Source of the DNA: Larkinella knui | Lineage (GTDB): Bacteria > Bacteroidota > Bacteroidia > Cytophagales > Spirosomataceae | DNA: 64,000 bases | Assembly: GCF_003858645.1 (NCBI RefSeq) | Contig: NZ_RQJP01000001.1 | Span: 1,054,001 to 1,118,000 of the forward strand | Direction: 5' to 3' | Shown here: positions 26,480 through 35,653 of the stretch, piece after piece | How the letters are laid out: the number at the start of each line of letters is the position of its first letter | Numbering within the stretch: position 1 is the first letter of the stretch | Notes under the pieces: model-generated | What the model was told of the DNA's origin: nothing | Database searches by the model: none | Seen by the model: only the letters and a program-made list of their open reading frames with translations | Position numbers and translations under genes: made by a program

Positions 26480-27310
26480 TTACTTTTTTCCTTTTCCCAA
26501 CCATAATAACCCGTTGAGAATAAGTTTATTCTGGGCTTCACTTTCGAACGAAGAGGATAATTCTTTATTGGTTTTATTCTCGTAATCTATATCATTATGG
26601 CCCATGTTTAAATAAAGCATCCGGTATTTTTTATTCGTCCAGACAACCGGGTAATAACCGCTATGCCAGATCTCGTGTAATTTCGGCCCCGTTCCCAGTG
26701 GGAAACTGGTTGAATCAATCGATACAAGAATTTTTATATCCGGGTTACTTTTCAAATCATTGGTCCACCGATACCATTCATTTGGAGCGGATTTAAACGT
26801 TACCGGTAAATTTCTGGTGGCCGGATGATTCGAATCTTCCACTCTTAAAATTGCCGGGGTTGGTCGCCACGTATTGCTTTTATACGAACCGGAGCCAAGA
26901 AACGCGTCGTGATACCAGTCCCAATTTTGGGGATAGGCCGAAGGGGTAAGTGCAAAAGCCGCGAAATGAAATCCCATCCAGGCTCCGCCTTTTTCCATAT
27001 AGGATTGAAAAGCCGCCCGTTGTTCCGGCGCTTCCGGGCGGGTGTCGAAGAAAACAACCACCTGATAAGCTGAAAGAAAAGCCGTGTTCAGGTTGCTCCA
27101 GTTTGACGTAGAATCAAATTTAAACCGGTTTTCATGGGCCATTTTTGAAAACCATGTATTGGCCTCATGCACAAAACTAATGTGTGCCTTGTCGTTTTTC
27201 GCCGTATAAAAAGCGATTACCTTAAATTGGGGCTTCCCAGGCTGGGCCTGAACGCTGGTAAGATAACCGAGTAGCGAAAGGAGACAGATGAAAACGGCTT
27301 TTCTGATCAT
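26480..27310 (-). CDS. Secreted ThuA-like protein
   Basis: A 276-residue protein with a signal peptide (MIRKAVFICLLSLLGYLTSVQA). It has a ThuA/GATase1-like fold with AFYTAKNDKAHISF, YQVVVFFDTRPE, and GGAWMGFHFAAFA at the nucleophile-elbow position, where Phe replaces the usual nucleophile. The late EWYRW and GYYPVVWTNKKYRMLYLNMGH segments are family-typical. ThuA-like proteins are linked to sugar (trehalose-type) metabolism; the exact role is unknown. Forms a minus-strand run with the cupin and beta-lactamase-like genes. Confidence 0.82.
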   Translation of the reverse strand: MIRKAVFICLLSLLGYLTSVQAQPGKPQFKVIAFYTAKNDKAHISFVHEANTWFSKMAHENRFKFDSTSNWSNLNTAFLSAYQVVVFFDTRPEAPEQRAAFQSYMEKGGAWMGFHFAAFALTPSAYPQNWDWYHDAFLGSGSYKSNTWRPTPAILRVEDSNHPATRNLPVTFKSAPNEWYRWTNDLKSNPDIKILVSIDSTSFPLGTGPKLHEIWHSGYYPVVWTNKKYRMLYLNMGHNDIDYENKTNKELSSSFESEAQNKLILNGLLWLGKGKK

Positions 27311-27349
27311 AAAATGTCCTGATTGACAAAGGGTTGGTAATGACTTAAT

Positions 27350-28957
27350 TTAGGGCCGATTCTGTGGGCTACGGGCTTTTACTTCTTTGAAATCCAGTTG
27401 CTGAATCAAAGCCGGATTTTCGGGCGTTAGGGTAAAAAAAGCTTCAATGCTGGCGTTTTCACCCTCAATCAGAAAGCGGCCCCGCAATTGGTTTTCGGGG
27501 ATCAATTCGCCCACACGAACAATTTTTCCGGCTTTGGCATACAAATCCTGAACCTGTTTGCGACGGATTTCCAGGGATTGATCCGGAAAGAAATTTTCGG
27601 CAAAAATCTTACTTTCAGCCGCATTCCTCCAGTCGGGCAGGAGCTGGACCAACTCGGCTTTTCGTTGCGCCAGTAGGTTAGAAACCGGCATTACGCGCGG
27701 TTTCAAACCCGCCGTGGCAATGAGCGTGTCCAGTACCGCCCAGTTGACCGAAGCCATGCCCGCGTAGGTCAGGTTGCCGTAGGCCACCACGCCAATGCCG
27801 TATTCGGGCATAATCCACCACTGGCTGCCAAAACCGGGCAGTCCACCGGTATGACCCACATACACCCGACCCTCGCAATCGCGGCTCCAGCGCATCCCAT
27901 ACCCATAACTGCTGACCATCGGACAGGCCCGGCCACTTGGATACTTGAAATTCGCGCTCAGGGAATTGAACGTCCACGGCTGTTGCATTTCGCGCACCGA
28001 ACTGCGTTTAATCGGCCGTAGCGACGGACCACCCATTTCTGCATCGCTCCGGGGTGGCCAGGCCGACTGGTGGAACGCCATATATTTGCTAAAATCCTCC
28101 ACCGACGTAATCAGGCCGCCCATCGCGCCATACGAGCCATCGTGGAGCAGCGGTTCTTCCAGCCAGTCGTCATTCTGCCAGCGATAGCCGTGCGCCAGTT
28201 GGTCCGGCGGTATTTTGGTATATTCCCAAACCGTATGCGTCATGCCCAACGGTTTGAAAATCGCTTCATCGATGTATTGCTGATACGGTTTCCCGGACAC
28301 TTTGGTAATAATCGCGCCCAGCATCGCAAACCCCAGGTTGCTGTATTCGTAGGTAACGCCCGGTACATTGGAAAGCGAAAGCCCGCCTTTGATGAGGTTA
28401 ATGAGGTCCGCCGGTGTGTCGTCCAGTTGCCGGTCGCCCCAGGGGTTGTCTTCGGGAAAACCCGCCGAATGCGTCATCAGATTCCGGACGGTGATCAGGG
28501 GCGAATCGGCGGTGAGGTACGGCAGTTTTTTCAACTCCGGAATGTAGAGATACGCCGGATCGTCCAGCCGTATTTTCCCTTCATCCCGCAGTTTCAGAAT
28601 CGCCATTGTGGTCACACTCTTGCTCATCGACGCAATGCGAAACAGCGATTGGGGCGTTGCGGCCGTCTTTTTAGCCACATCCGTGTAGCCCGCACCGCCG
28701 GCGTGAACCAGTTTTCCATCGACGACGATTCCAAAGGCCAATCCCGGAAAATGGTTTTTAGTCGCATAATCCCGGTAGAGACTTTCGGCAAGTGGCAAAG
28801 CCGCCCGGATCTTTTCGGCCCGTTGCGGATCGGCAAAAACCGGTGCCTGATAAGTGGTCGAATAAGAAGCCGGCAGTCGTTCGCCGGTGGCGGGTTTGGG
28901 CTGACTGTTGGCAACCGAAGCGGTGAGCAACGCCAGGGGCAGGAGAAGTTTTTTCAT
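27350..28957 (-). CDS. Class C beta-lactamase-like serine hydrolase
   Basis: A 535-residue secreted enzyme of the beta-lactamase/esterase/D-aminopeptidase (AmpC/EstB) family. The ATG at 28957 gives the signal MKKLLLPLALLTASVANS. Catalytic motifs: SMSK (SxxK), YSN in YEYSNLGFAM, and HTGG in VGHTGGLPGF. The family core covers residues about 50-400; the last 130 residues form an extra beta domain. Whether it hydrolyses beta-lactams, D-peptides or esters is open. The gene is divergent from the radical SAM gene at 29056. Confidence 0.88.
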   Translation of the reverse strand: MKKLLLPLALLTASVANSQPKPATGERLPASYSTTYQAPVFADPQRAEKIRAALPLAESLYRDYATKNHFPGLAFGIVVDGKLVHAGGAGYTDVAKKTAATPQSLFRIASMSKSVTTMAILKLRDEGKIRLDDPAYLYIPELKKLPYLTADSPLITVRNLMTHSAGFPEDNPWGDRQLDDTPADLINLIKGGLSLSNVPGVTYEYSNLGFAMLGAIITKVSGKPYQQYIDEAIFKPLGMTHTVWEYTKIPPDQLAHGYRWQNDDWLEEPLLHDGSYGAMGGLITSVEDFSKYMAFHQSAWPPRSDAEMGGPSLRPIKRSSVREMQQPWTFNSLSANFKYPSGRACPMVSSYGYGMRWSRDCEGRVYVGHTGGLPGFGSQWWIMPEYGIGVVAYGNLTYAGMASVNWAVLDTLIATAGLKPRVMPVSNLLAQRKAELVQLLPDWRNAAESKIFAENFFPDQSLEIRRKQVQDLYAKAGKIVRVGELIPENQLRGRFLIEGENASIEAFFTLTPENPALIQQLDFKEVKARSPQNRP

Positions 28958-29023
28958 GGCTGTATTCCGTTTCGCTAAAATAGGACGCATTTATGAAAAG
29001 AGCTATTTCTGACCAACAAGAAC

Positions 29024-29031
29024 TACCTTTG
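29024..29031 (+). promoter_or_regulatory. -7 promoter box before radical SAM gene
   Basis: TACCTTTG is an exact TAnnTTTG match, located 25 nt before the TTG start at 29056. Confidence 0.6.
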
Positions 29032-29055
29032 TGCTGAACGAAGCAACGGAGTCTC

Positions 29056-31254
29056 TTGGAACAAAAAATCCTCTTCATCACGCCCCCTTTTACGCAGCTC
29101 AACACGCCGTATCCGGCCACGGCTTACCTGAAAGGTTTTCTGAATACGAAAGGATTTCGTTCGCATCAGGTCGATTTGGGCATCGAGGTAATTCTCGACC
29201 TGTTTTCGGCAAAAGGGTTGCGGGCGCTGTTTGCCGACCTCGATGCTTCGGACGCCGAACTTACCGAAAACAGCTTCCGTATTTTTTCGCTCCGCGCCGA
29301 CTACATCAGCACCATCGATCCGGTGATCCGGTTTCTGCAAAATAAAAATCCGACGCTGGCCCACAGCATTTGCGACCGGTCGTATTTGCCCGAAGCATCG
29401 CGTTTTGCCCAACTGGACGACATGGACTGGGCTTTCGGAACGATGGGAATCCACGACAAAGCCCGCCATCTGGCCACGTTATACCTCGAAGATCTGGCCG
29501 ATCTGATCACCGAAGCGGTCGATTCGCATTTTGGCTTCAGCCGGTATGCCGAACGTCTGGGGCGCTCGGCCACGCATTTCGATGAATTGCACACGGCTTT
29601 GCAGTCGCCCGAAACCCGGGTTACGGCAACGTTGACGAATTTGCTCGAACAGCGGCTTCAGCAGTGGCAACCCACGGTGGTTTGTCTGACCGTTCCGTTT
29701 CCTGGTAATCTCTATGGAGCCCTGAAGTGCGGTCAGTACCTCAAAAAACACCATCCCGAAATCGCCGTCATCATGGGTGGTGGGTACGCCAACACCGAAC
29801 TCCGGTCCCTGAAAGAACCGCGGGTGTTCGATTATGTCGATTACATCTGCCTCGACGACGGTGAAGCGCCCCTGCTTTCGCTGCTCGATTATCTGGCCGG
29901 GCAGCGCGACCGCGACGGCCTGAAGCGGGTATACGCCCGGACGGAAGGTGTGGTGACGTATCACAATCAAAACCGGGAGCGCGATGTGCCGCAACGGGAT
30001 ACCGGTACGCCCGACTACCGCGACCTGCGGCTGAACGACTATTTGTCAGTCATTGAAATTGTCAATCCGATGCACCGGCTGTGGAGCGACGGCCGTTGGA
30101 ACAAGCTGACGCTGGCACACGGTTGTTACTGGGGCAAGTGCTCGTTTTGCGATGTGACGCTGGATTATATCAAACGGTATGAACCCCTGACGGCGGCTTT
30201 GCTTTGTGACCGCATCGGGGAAATTATCGAACAAACGGGCCAGAACGGTTTTCACTTTGTAGACGAAGCGGCCCCGCCCGCGCTGATGCGCGATCTGGCC
30301 CTGGAAATCATTCGCCGGAAGCTGACGGTGGTCTGGTGGACGAACATTCGCTTCGAAAAGAATTTTACGCCCGACCTGTGTCTGTTGCTGAAAGCGTCGG
30401 GCTGTATTGCCGTTTCGGGAGGACTGGAAGTGGCGTCGGACCGGCTGCTCGAACGCATGAAAAAGGGCGTTACGGTGGCGCAGGTGGCCCGGGTGGCCGA
30501 CGGTTTTACCCAGGCCGGGATTATGGTGCACGCCTATCTGATGTACGGTTTTCCAACGCAAACCGCTCAGGAAACAATCGATTCACTGGAAATGGTGCGG
30601 CAATTGTTCGAAGCCGGTATTGTGCAGTCGGGGTTCTGGCACCGGTTTGCGATGACGGCCCACAGTCCGGTTGGGTTGCATCCCGCCGGTTTCGATGTGA
30701 TGCGAATCGGTCCGGAAACCGGGTTGTTTGCCGACAACGATCTGGACCACAACGACCCGCTGGGGTGCGACCACAGCCTGTTTTCGGAGGGGCTTCGGAA
30801 GTCGCTTTTTAATTACATGCACGGGGTGTGTTTCGAGTTTCCGCTCAGGAACTGGTTCGATTTCAAAACGCCCCCGACCACCATTCCTCCCACGTATATT
30901 GAGAAGAGCATTCGCTATTTGCCGGACAATGAATTTCGGCCCAATGCCGTGGCGATCTGGTTGGGAGGTTTGCCGGGTGTATCGATTCTGGAAGTGAAAA
31001 AGGGCAATAAAGTTACCGAACTCGCCGAATTGGCGTTCCATACGAAGAAAAGCGAGTGGGTTTTGGAAACGAGTTTGCCGGTAGGAGCGTGGCTGGAGGG
31101 CGTTATGCCAAAACTCGTGATCGGGGAGGAAGAACCCTACTCCCTCGGCGGCTTGAAAGCGGACTTTGAAGCCGCCGGCTTAGGGAGTTTTGGGGCCTTT
31201 ATGCAGTCGGCGACCTGGCGAAGTTTGCGGCAGAACGGACTGCTGATTGTGTAA
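29056..31254 (+). CDS. Radical SAM protein with N-terminal B12-binding-like domain
   Basis: A 732-residue protein starting at a TTG (29056). It has an N-terminal B12-binding-like domain (LFITPPFTQLNTPYPATAYLKGFL near the start, IMGGGYANTEL near 245-255) without the DxHxxG cobalamin-ligand motif. The radical SAM core follows from about residue 350. The cluster cysteines are C357, C362 and C365 (GCYWGKCSFC), i.e. CX4CX2C and not the common CX3CX2C. Later segments FHFVDEAAPP, VWWTNIRFEKNF, SGGLEVASDRLLERMKKG and MYGFPTQTAQET fit the radical SAM barrel. The C-terminal 150 residues are unassigned. Its substrate is unknown. Confidence 0.85.
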   Translation: MEQKILFITPPFTQLNTPYPATAYLKGFLNTKGFRSHQVDLGIEVILDLFSAKGLRALFADLDASDAELTENSFRIFSLRADYISTIDPVIRFLQNKNPTLAHSICDRSYLPEASRFAQLDDMDWAFGTMGIHDKARHLATLYLEDLADLITEAVDSHFGFSRYAERLGRSATHFDELHTALQSPETRVTATLTNLLEQRLQQWQPTVVCLTVPFPGNLYGALKCGQYLKKHHPEIAVIMGGGYANTELRSLKEPRVFDYVDYICLDDGEAPLLSLLDYLAGQRDRDGLKRVYARTEGVVTYHNQNRERDVPQRDTGTPDYRDLRLNDYLSVIEIVNPMHRLWSDGRWNKLTLAHGCYWGKCSFCDVTLDYIKRYEPLTAALLCDRIGEIIEQTGQNGFHFVDEAAPPALMRDLALEIIRRKLTVVWWTNIRFEKNFTPDLCLLLKASGCIAVSGGLEVASDRLLERMKKGVTVAQVARVADGFTQAGIMVHAYLMYGFPTQTAQETIDSLEMVRQLFEAGIVQSGFWHRFAMTAHSPVGLHPAGFDVMRIGPETGLFADNDLDHNDPLGCDHSLFSEGLRKSLFNYMHGVCFEFPLRNWFDFKTPPTTIPPTYIEKSIRYLPDNEFRPNAVAIWLGGLPGVSILEVKKGNKVTELAELAFHTKKSEWVLETSLPVGAWLEGVMPKLVIGEEEPYSLGGLKADFEAAGLGSFGAFMQSATWRSLRQNGLLIV

Positions 31255-31256
31255 AA

Positions 31257-31370
31257 TTAATAATCCTTTTTGTTATCGCGTTTTGCCTGTTTATCGGCCC
31301 GTTTTTCCTTCAACGTTTTCTCCGACGGTTTTTTGGCGCTTCCTTTCGTGGGTGCTTTTTGCTGTGCCAT
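31257..31370 (-). CDS. 37-residue highly basic small protein
   Basis: A short gene on the minus strand: ATG at 31370, TAA ending at 31257, 37 residues. The product begins MAQQKAPTKGSAKKPSEK and contains about 13 Lys/Arg plus several Glu/Asp, no hydrophobic segment. It resembles the lysine-rich small proteins seen in Cytophagales, but I cannot name it. It converges on the radical SAM gene with 2 nt between stops. Evidence for coding is the clean start and stop and the plausible composition; no conservation test was possible. Confidence 0.6.
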   Translation of the reverse strand: MAQQKAPTKGSAKKPSEKTLKEKRADKQAKRDNKKDY

Positions 31371-31619
31371 GGTTTTTGGGATTGGGGATTAGAGTTTGTA
31401 AAGCTGGAAACAAAAATGAGATACTGAAAACAGGCTCGTTAACCCATAACGACCAAAACGGTATTCTCTTGTCTAACGTTATACCTTAAATCTGTTTAAG
31501 ATAGCCGTAAAAAACGGAATATAAGCAGGTTTGGTGATTTAAAAAGAAGATGGGGGGCAGAAACGCCAGTTTGAGAACTTGAACTATCTTTACACCCGAT
31601 CAGTAACCGGTTCCAACTC

Positions 31620-31841
31620 ATGACCCCTTCCCAACCCAATAATCCGCTCCACGGCAAAACCCTCGAAAACATTCTGACGGAATTAGTCGATCACTTTGGC
31701 TGGGAGCGGTTGGGGCAACGCATCACCATTCGCTGTTTTACCGACAATCCGAGCCTTAAATCCAGCCTGACTTTTCTGCGAAAAACACCCTGGGCACGCC
31801 AGAAAGTGGAAGAATTGTACGTTAAAACCAAAACGAAGTAA
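31620..31841 (+). CDS. VF530-like small DNA-binding protein
   Basis: A 73-residue protein matching the VF530 (DUF2132) family: [27 protein letters not shown], then [29 protein letters not shown]. The structure known for the family suggests a DNA-binding fold; function in the cell is not established. Upstream 31371-31619 holds no other gene that I can support. Confidence 0.88.
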   Translation: MTPSQPNNPLHGKTLENILTELVDHFGWERLGQRITIRCFTDNPSLKSSLTFLRKTPWARQKVEELYVKTKTK

Positions 31842-31850
31842 TGCGGGTCA

Positions 31851-31923
31851 GGATTTGCACCGCGACGGCAGACCGTTCCTGGCCACCTCTGTCGCGGATC
31901 GCCGGGCGACCCCGTTGCAATCC
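31851..31923. repeat. Structured, GC-rich intergenic palindrome
   Basis: An outer pair (GGATTTGCA 31851-31859 / TGCAATCC 31916-31923) encloses an inner stem CCGCGAC (31860-31866) / GTCGCGG (31891-31897) and a small third hairpin (TCGCC/GGGCGA). It lies in the gap after the VF530 gene and looks like a REP-type extragenic palindrome or a small structured RNA; single copy in this window. Confidence 0.5.
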
Positions 31924-32020
31924 GCAGTTGCTGTCAAAAATTAGAATGACCATGCGCTTCCTATTTATACAGTCATTACTACCCCATCGTTCTAAACCCT
32001 GACTTAATCAAGTACATTTC

Positions 32021-32935
32021 ATGAAAAAAAGTTACGCGTTTCTCCTGCTTTCAACCCTTTTTATCGGCTGGATTTCGTCCGAAAAACCGGTGCCTAACGC
32101 CGAGTTTCCGGATGAACTGGTCAAGTTTACCCCTTACAAAAACAACCCGGTTTTTGCCGGAACCGGCGCGGCCACCTGGGACCATAAAATTCGGGAGCGG
32201 GGTTACATCCTCCGCGAAGGCAAGGAGTGGTACATGTGGTATACGGGGTATGAAGATGGAAAAGGTACGACAAAATACCTCGGGTATGCGACATCTTCCG
32301 ACGGTTTTACGTGGAAACGGTACGCCAACAACCCGATTCATAAAACAGACTGGGTGGAAGATATGGCGGTTTTGAAGTCTGGTAATACCTATTATATGTT
32401 TGCGGAAGGCAAGGACGATGTCGCCCACCTGCTGACTTCAACGGATCGGATCAACTGGCGGGAGCAGGGACCAATCGATATCCGGCAGACCGATGGCAAA
32501 CCGATTTCGAAAGGCCCCTATGGGACTCCGGCCATCTGGAAAGAAGGCAATGTCTGGTATTTGTTTTATGAACGAAACGATGCCGCCGTCTGGCTCGCAA
32601 CCTCCAGAGATTTGAAGACCTGGACGCATGTGCAGGATGAGCCTGTCTTAAAAATGGGCCCGGAAAAATACGACCAGTTTGCGGTGGCAGCCAACCAGAT
32701 TATCCGGTATAAGGGCTTCTATTACCTGTATTACCACGCATCGGCTTTCAAGGACTGGCACGAATGGTCGACCAATGTGGCGGTTTCAAAAGACCTGGTT
32801 CACTGGAAAAAATACGATAAAAACCCGATTATTGCCGACAATACGTCGAGCGGTATTTTGGTGCAGGACGGTTCACAATACCGGCTTTACACCATGCATC
32901 CGGATGTGAAAATTTATCTGCCAACCCCTAAATAA
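32021..32935 (+). CDS. Exported five-bladed-propeller glycosidase-like protein
   Basis: A 304-residue protein with an N-terminal signal (MKKSYAFLLLSTLFIGWISS). Repeating blades contain the pattern WYMWYTGY, LGYATSSDGFTWKRY, NTYYMFAEGKDD, VWYLFYERNDAAVW and FYYLYYHASA, as in GH43/GH32/GH117-type propellers. No family can be fixed from motifs alone. Paired with the GH43 gene 22 nt downstream, so both are probably one transcript for oligosaccharide breakdown in the periplasm. Confidence 0.75.
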   Translation: MKKSYAFLLLSTLFIGWISSEKPVPNAEFPDELVKFTPYKNNPVFAGTGAATWDHKIRERGYILREGKEWYMWYTGYEDGKGTTKYLGYATSSDGFTWKRYANNPIHKTDWVEDMAVLKSGNTYYMFAEGKDDVAHLLTSTDRINWREQGPIDIRQTDGKPISKGPYGTPAIWKEGNVWYLFYERNDAAVWLATSRDLKTWTHVQDEPVLKMGPEKYDQFAVAANQIIRYKGFYYLYYHASAFKDWHEWSTNVAVSKDLVHWKKYDKNPIIADNTSSGILVQDGSQYRLYTMHPDVKIYLPTPK

Positions 32936-32957
32936 TAACGCCTGCCCCCACTAATTT

Positions 32958-33965
32958 ATGAAACACTTTGTTCTGATCTTCCTGTTTTTTGGTTCAACCC
33001 TGCCGGCATTTTCCCAGGGTTCAACGGCGGCTCAAAAAAATAAAGAGAAAAAATCAATGTCTGGCAATCCGGTATTTCCGGGCTGGTATGCCGATCCCGA
33101 AGGTGTTATTCTGGGAAATAAATACTGGATTTACCCCACGTATTCGGCACCCTATAACCAGCAGGTTTTTATGGATGCTTTTTCGTCGCCCGACCTGGTG
33201 AACTGGACGAAGCACAGCCGGATCATCGACACGACGGCCATCAAATGGGCCTGGCGGGCCATGTGGGCACCGGCCATCGTTGAAAAAGGCGGGAAGTATT
33301 ATTTGTTCTTTGGGGCCAACGATATCCAGAATGATCAAAAAGATGTGGGCGGTATTGGTGTGGCCGTGGCCGACAATCCAGCCGGTCCGTTCAGGGATTA
33401 TCTGGGCAAACCGCTGATCGACAAGATTATCAACGGTGCCCAGCCCATCGACCAATTCGTTTTCAAAGACAAGGATGGTCAGTATTACATGATTTACGGC
33501 GGCTGGCGGCATTGCAATATCGCCAAACTGAAAGACGATTTTACCGGTTTTGTGCCCTTTACAGATGGCACAACCTTCCGGGAAATTACGCCAAAAGGCT
33601 ACGTGGAAGGGCCGTTTATGTTTGTCCGCAATGGCAAATATTATTTCATGTGGTCGGAAGGCGGCTGGACCGGCCCGGATTATTCGGTGGCCTATGCTGT
33701 GGCGGATTCACCGTTCGGACCCTTCGAGCGCATCGATAAAATCCTGAAACAGGACCCGAAAGTAGCCACGGGCGCGGGCCATCATTCCGTGATTCAGGTG
33801 CCGGGGAAAGACCAGTGGTACATTGTGTATCACCGCCGTCCGCTTACCGAAACCGATGGCAACCACCGCGAGACCTGCATCGATACGATGGAATTCGATG
33901 AAAAAGGGCTGATCAAACCGGTGCAGATTACGGTACAGGGCGTCAAACCGCAGCCGTTACGGTAG
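32958..33965 (+). CDS. Secreted GH43-family glycosidase
   Basis: A 335-residue glycosidase of family 43 (arabinofuranosidase/xylosidase-like). The signal peptide MKHFVLIFLFFGSTLPAFS is followed by GWYADPEGV with the general-base Asp, PIDQFVFKDKDG with the pKa-modulating Asp, and YVEGPFMF with the general-acid Glu. The blade phrases GKYYLFFGAND and GKYYFMWSEGGWTG are typical. It is 3 nt from the convergent MFS gene. Confidence 0.88.
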   Translation: MKHFVLIFLFFGSTLPAFSQGSTAAQKNKEKKSMSGNPVFPGWYADPEGVILGNKYWIYPTYSAPYNQQVFMDAFSSPDLVNWTKHSRIIDTTAIKWAWRAMWAPAIVEKGGKYYLFFGANDIQNDQKDVGGIGVAVADNPAGPFRDYLGKPLIDKIINGAQPIDQFVFKDKDGQYYMIYGGWRHCNIAKLKDDFTGFVPFTDGTTFREITPKGYVEGPFMFVRNGKYYFMWSEGGWTGPDYSVAYAVADSPFGPFERIDKILKQDPKVATGAGHHSVIQVPGKDQWYIVYHRRPLTETDGNHRETCIDTMEFDEKGLIKPVQITVQGVKPQPLR

Positions 33966-33967
33966 GC

Positions 33968-35143
33968 TTACCCTTCGCTGGTCATGCCGGAATGAGCGGG
34001 GATGCGGCTGACCAGCCAGAGCATCATCAGACCCAGGAGGGACATCAGGCCAAACGACCAGCGCAGACTGAACGATTCGGCCATGAAGCCAACCACCGGC
34101 GGAACAATCAAAAAGCCGAAATAGGCAATGGTGGAAACGGCCGCAATGATCGAGCCGGTGCCGCCCCGTTTGGATTGCGTGGCCAGACTCATGACCAGCG
34201 GAATGACGCAGGATGAGCCAAAACCGATCAGGATGAAACCCGAACTGGCTACCAGCACGGTTGGAAAAAGCGCGGCTGCTAGCAAACCGGTGGTCATGAG
34301 GAGCGCGCTGACGGTCAGGACGGTTTTTTTGCTGTACCGGTTCACCAGCCAGTCGCCGGAAAACCGCCCGATGGTCATGGCAACCATAAACGCGACGAAA
34401 CCGGCCGCGATCAGTTCTTTGGGCGCGTGAACGATTTTCTGAAAATAAATACCGCTCCAGTCGTACATGACGCCTTCGAAGGCCATCGACGTGAACGAAA
34501 TCATCCCGAATTTCAACAGCGATCGGTCGGGCAACACGAAACCGGATCGGGACGTTTGCTGCGATACCGGTTCGGGAATGGTATTCGGAAATAAAAGGAG
34601 GGCGAGCAGGGTCAGGAAAATACTGACGATGATGAAGTGCCAGGACGGTAAGATGTTGGCCGAAATCATGAGCGAACCCAAAGCCGCCCCGGCAAAACCG
34701 GCTACGCTCCAGATGCCGTGGAACGACGTCAGAATGGACCGGTCATACAAAGCCTGAACGCCAATGGCCTGAGCGTTGACCGAAATGCCCAGCTGATTGC
34801 GGGCGGCTCCGAAGCAGAATAAGACAATCGCCAGCTGCCACGTTTGACTCGCCTGACCCAGCAAAGCCAGGATACCATTCAGAAGAAGGGCCCCGACCAG
34901 CATCATGGTGCGGCTGCTGAAACGGCTGATCAACAGGCCGGTAAGCGGCAGCGTCAGGATCAGACCCATCGGCAGGGCAAACAAAACCGCGCCCAACTGG
35001 GCTTCGTTCAGCCGGAGTTGGTGTTGCAGCGATGGAATGCGGGAAGCCCAGGTGGAGAAGCCAAAACCCGAAATGAAGAAAAAACCGGCCGTAGCCAGCC
35101 GAATTTTCCGGGGAGAAAGCGATGTCGGGAAATTAAGATTCAA
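33968..35143 (-). CDS. MFS transporter
   Basis: Twelve-helix major facilitator of 391 residues in the inner membrane. The start is a TTG at 35143, since no ATG lies in frame before the first helix. It has the GFSTWASRIPSLQHQL N-terminus seen in the YbjJ-type group and the loop-2 segment GLLISRFSSRTMMLVG. Neighbouring glycosidases suggest a sugar substrate, but the gene is convergent with them and regulated separately. Confidence 0.85.
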   Translation of the reverse strand: MNLNFPTSLSPRKIRLATAGFFFISGFGFSTWASRIPSLQHQLRLNEAQLGAVLFALPMGLILTLPLTGLLISRFSSRTMMLVGALLLNGILALLGQASQTWQLAIVLFCFGAARNQLGISVNAQAIGVQALYDRSILTSFHGIWSVAGFAGAALGSLMISANILPSWHFIIVSIFLTLLALLLFPNTIPEPVSQQTSRSGFVLPDRSLLKFGMISFTSMAFEGVMYDWSGIYFQKIVHAPKELIAAGFVAFMVAMTIGRFSGDWLVNRYSKKTVLTVSALLMTTGLLAAALFPTVLVASSGFILIGFGSSCVIPLVMSLATQSKRGGTGSIIAAVSTIAYFGFLIVPPVVGFMAESFSLRWSFGLMSLLGLMMLWLVSRIPAHSGMTSEG

Positions 35144-35172
35144 GATTTTCGGATGGAGTAAGAAAAGAAAAA

Positions 35173-35237
35173 AGACAAGAGATCAAAGATAAAACATCAC
35201 TCTCTAAAGCGTGTTTGAAATCTTTATTCTCTTGTCT
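35173..35237. repeat. 18-bp inverted repeat upstream of MFS gene
   Basis: The arms at 35173-35190 and 35220-35237 match as reverse complements except for 2 central positions; the loop is 29 nt. It lies between two minus-strand genes (MFS and DUF membrane protein). No T run. Confidence 0.8.
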
Positions 35238-35254
35238 CGCCTGTCGCTTCTATT

Positions 35255-35632
35255 TTATTTACTGGAAGCGCGTTTCAAAATCCCGCCAACGAAACTCCCC
35301 AGAAAAGTAAGGAAGATGGAACCGTACAGACAAAACAGTTCGAGTTCCTTTTTGCCGCCGTTTGTGGGTGCCGAGGTGAAAAAAGTATAGCCAATCCAGA
35401 GAATGGCGGCTTGCAAAATCGCCAGCATCCAACCTTTTCGGGGCTCCAGAAAACCGATGATGGCCGCCGTAACAGCCGCCAGAAAATAAGGCCAGTGGAC
35501 AACATCAGCCCATTTGATCACAAACAGCAGCAGAACGCTGTTGGCCAGAATCAGCCCGGTATTGATTAGAAACCGGCGGTTGAAAAAGGATTCCTGAACC
35601 GTGGGGCTATCTGATCCGGATGGAGTGGACAT
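35255..35632 (-). CDS. Small integral membrane protein, unknown
   Basis: A 125-residue protein with about four hydrophobic helices (LINTGLILANSVLLLFVI, WPYFLAAVTAAIIGFL, MLAILQAAILWIGYTFF, LYGSIFLTFLGSFVGGIL) and short loops, no recognised domain. It probably spans the inner membrane. Neighbours are an MFS gene and a DsbA-like gene; no function can be given. Confidence 0.65.
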   Translation of the reverse strand: MSTPSGSDSPTVQESFFNRRFLINTGLILANSVLLLFVIKWADVVHWPYFLAAVTAAIIGFLEPRKGWMLAILQAAILWIGYTFFTSAPTNGGKKELELFCLYGSIFLTFLGSFVGGILKRASSK

Positions 35633-35653
35633 GGGTGCTATTTTTCTGCGAAA

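Noticed and set aside
28070-28978. A 302-codon plus-strand frame opposite the beta-lactamase-like gene
   Set aside because: Antisense shadow of a gene with all three catalytic motifs; rich in Arg/His/Gln, no domain.
31247-31489. An 80-codon plus-strand frame after the radical SAM gene
   Set aside because: It overlaps the 37-residue minus-strand gene, whose composition and ends are more convincing.
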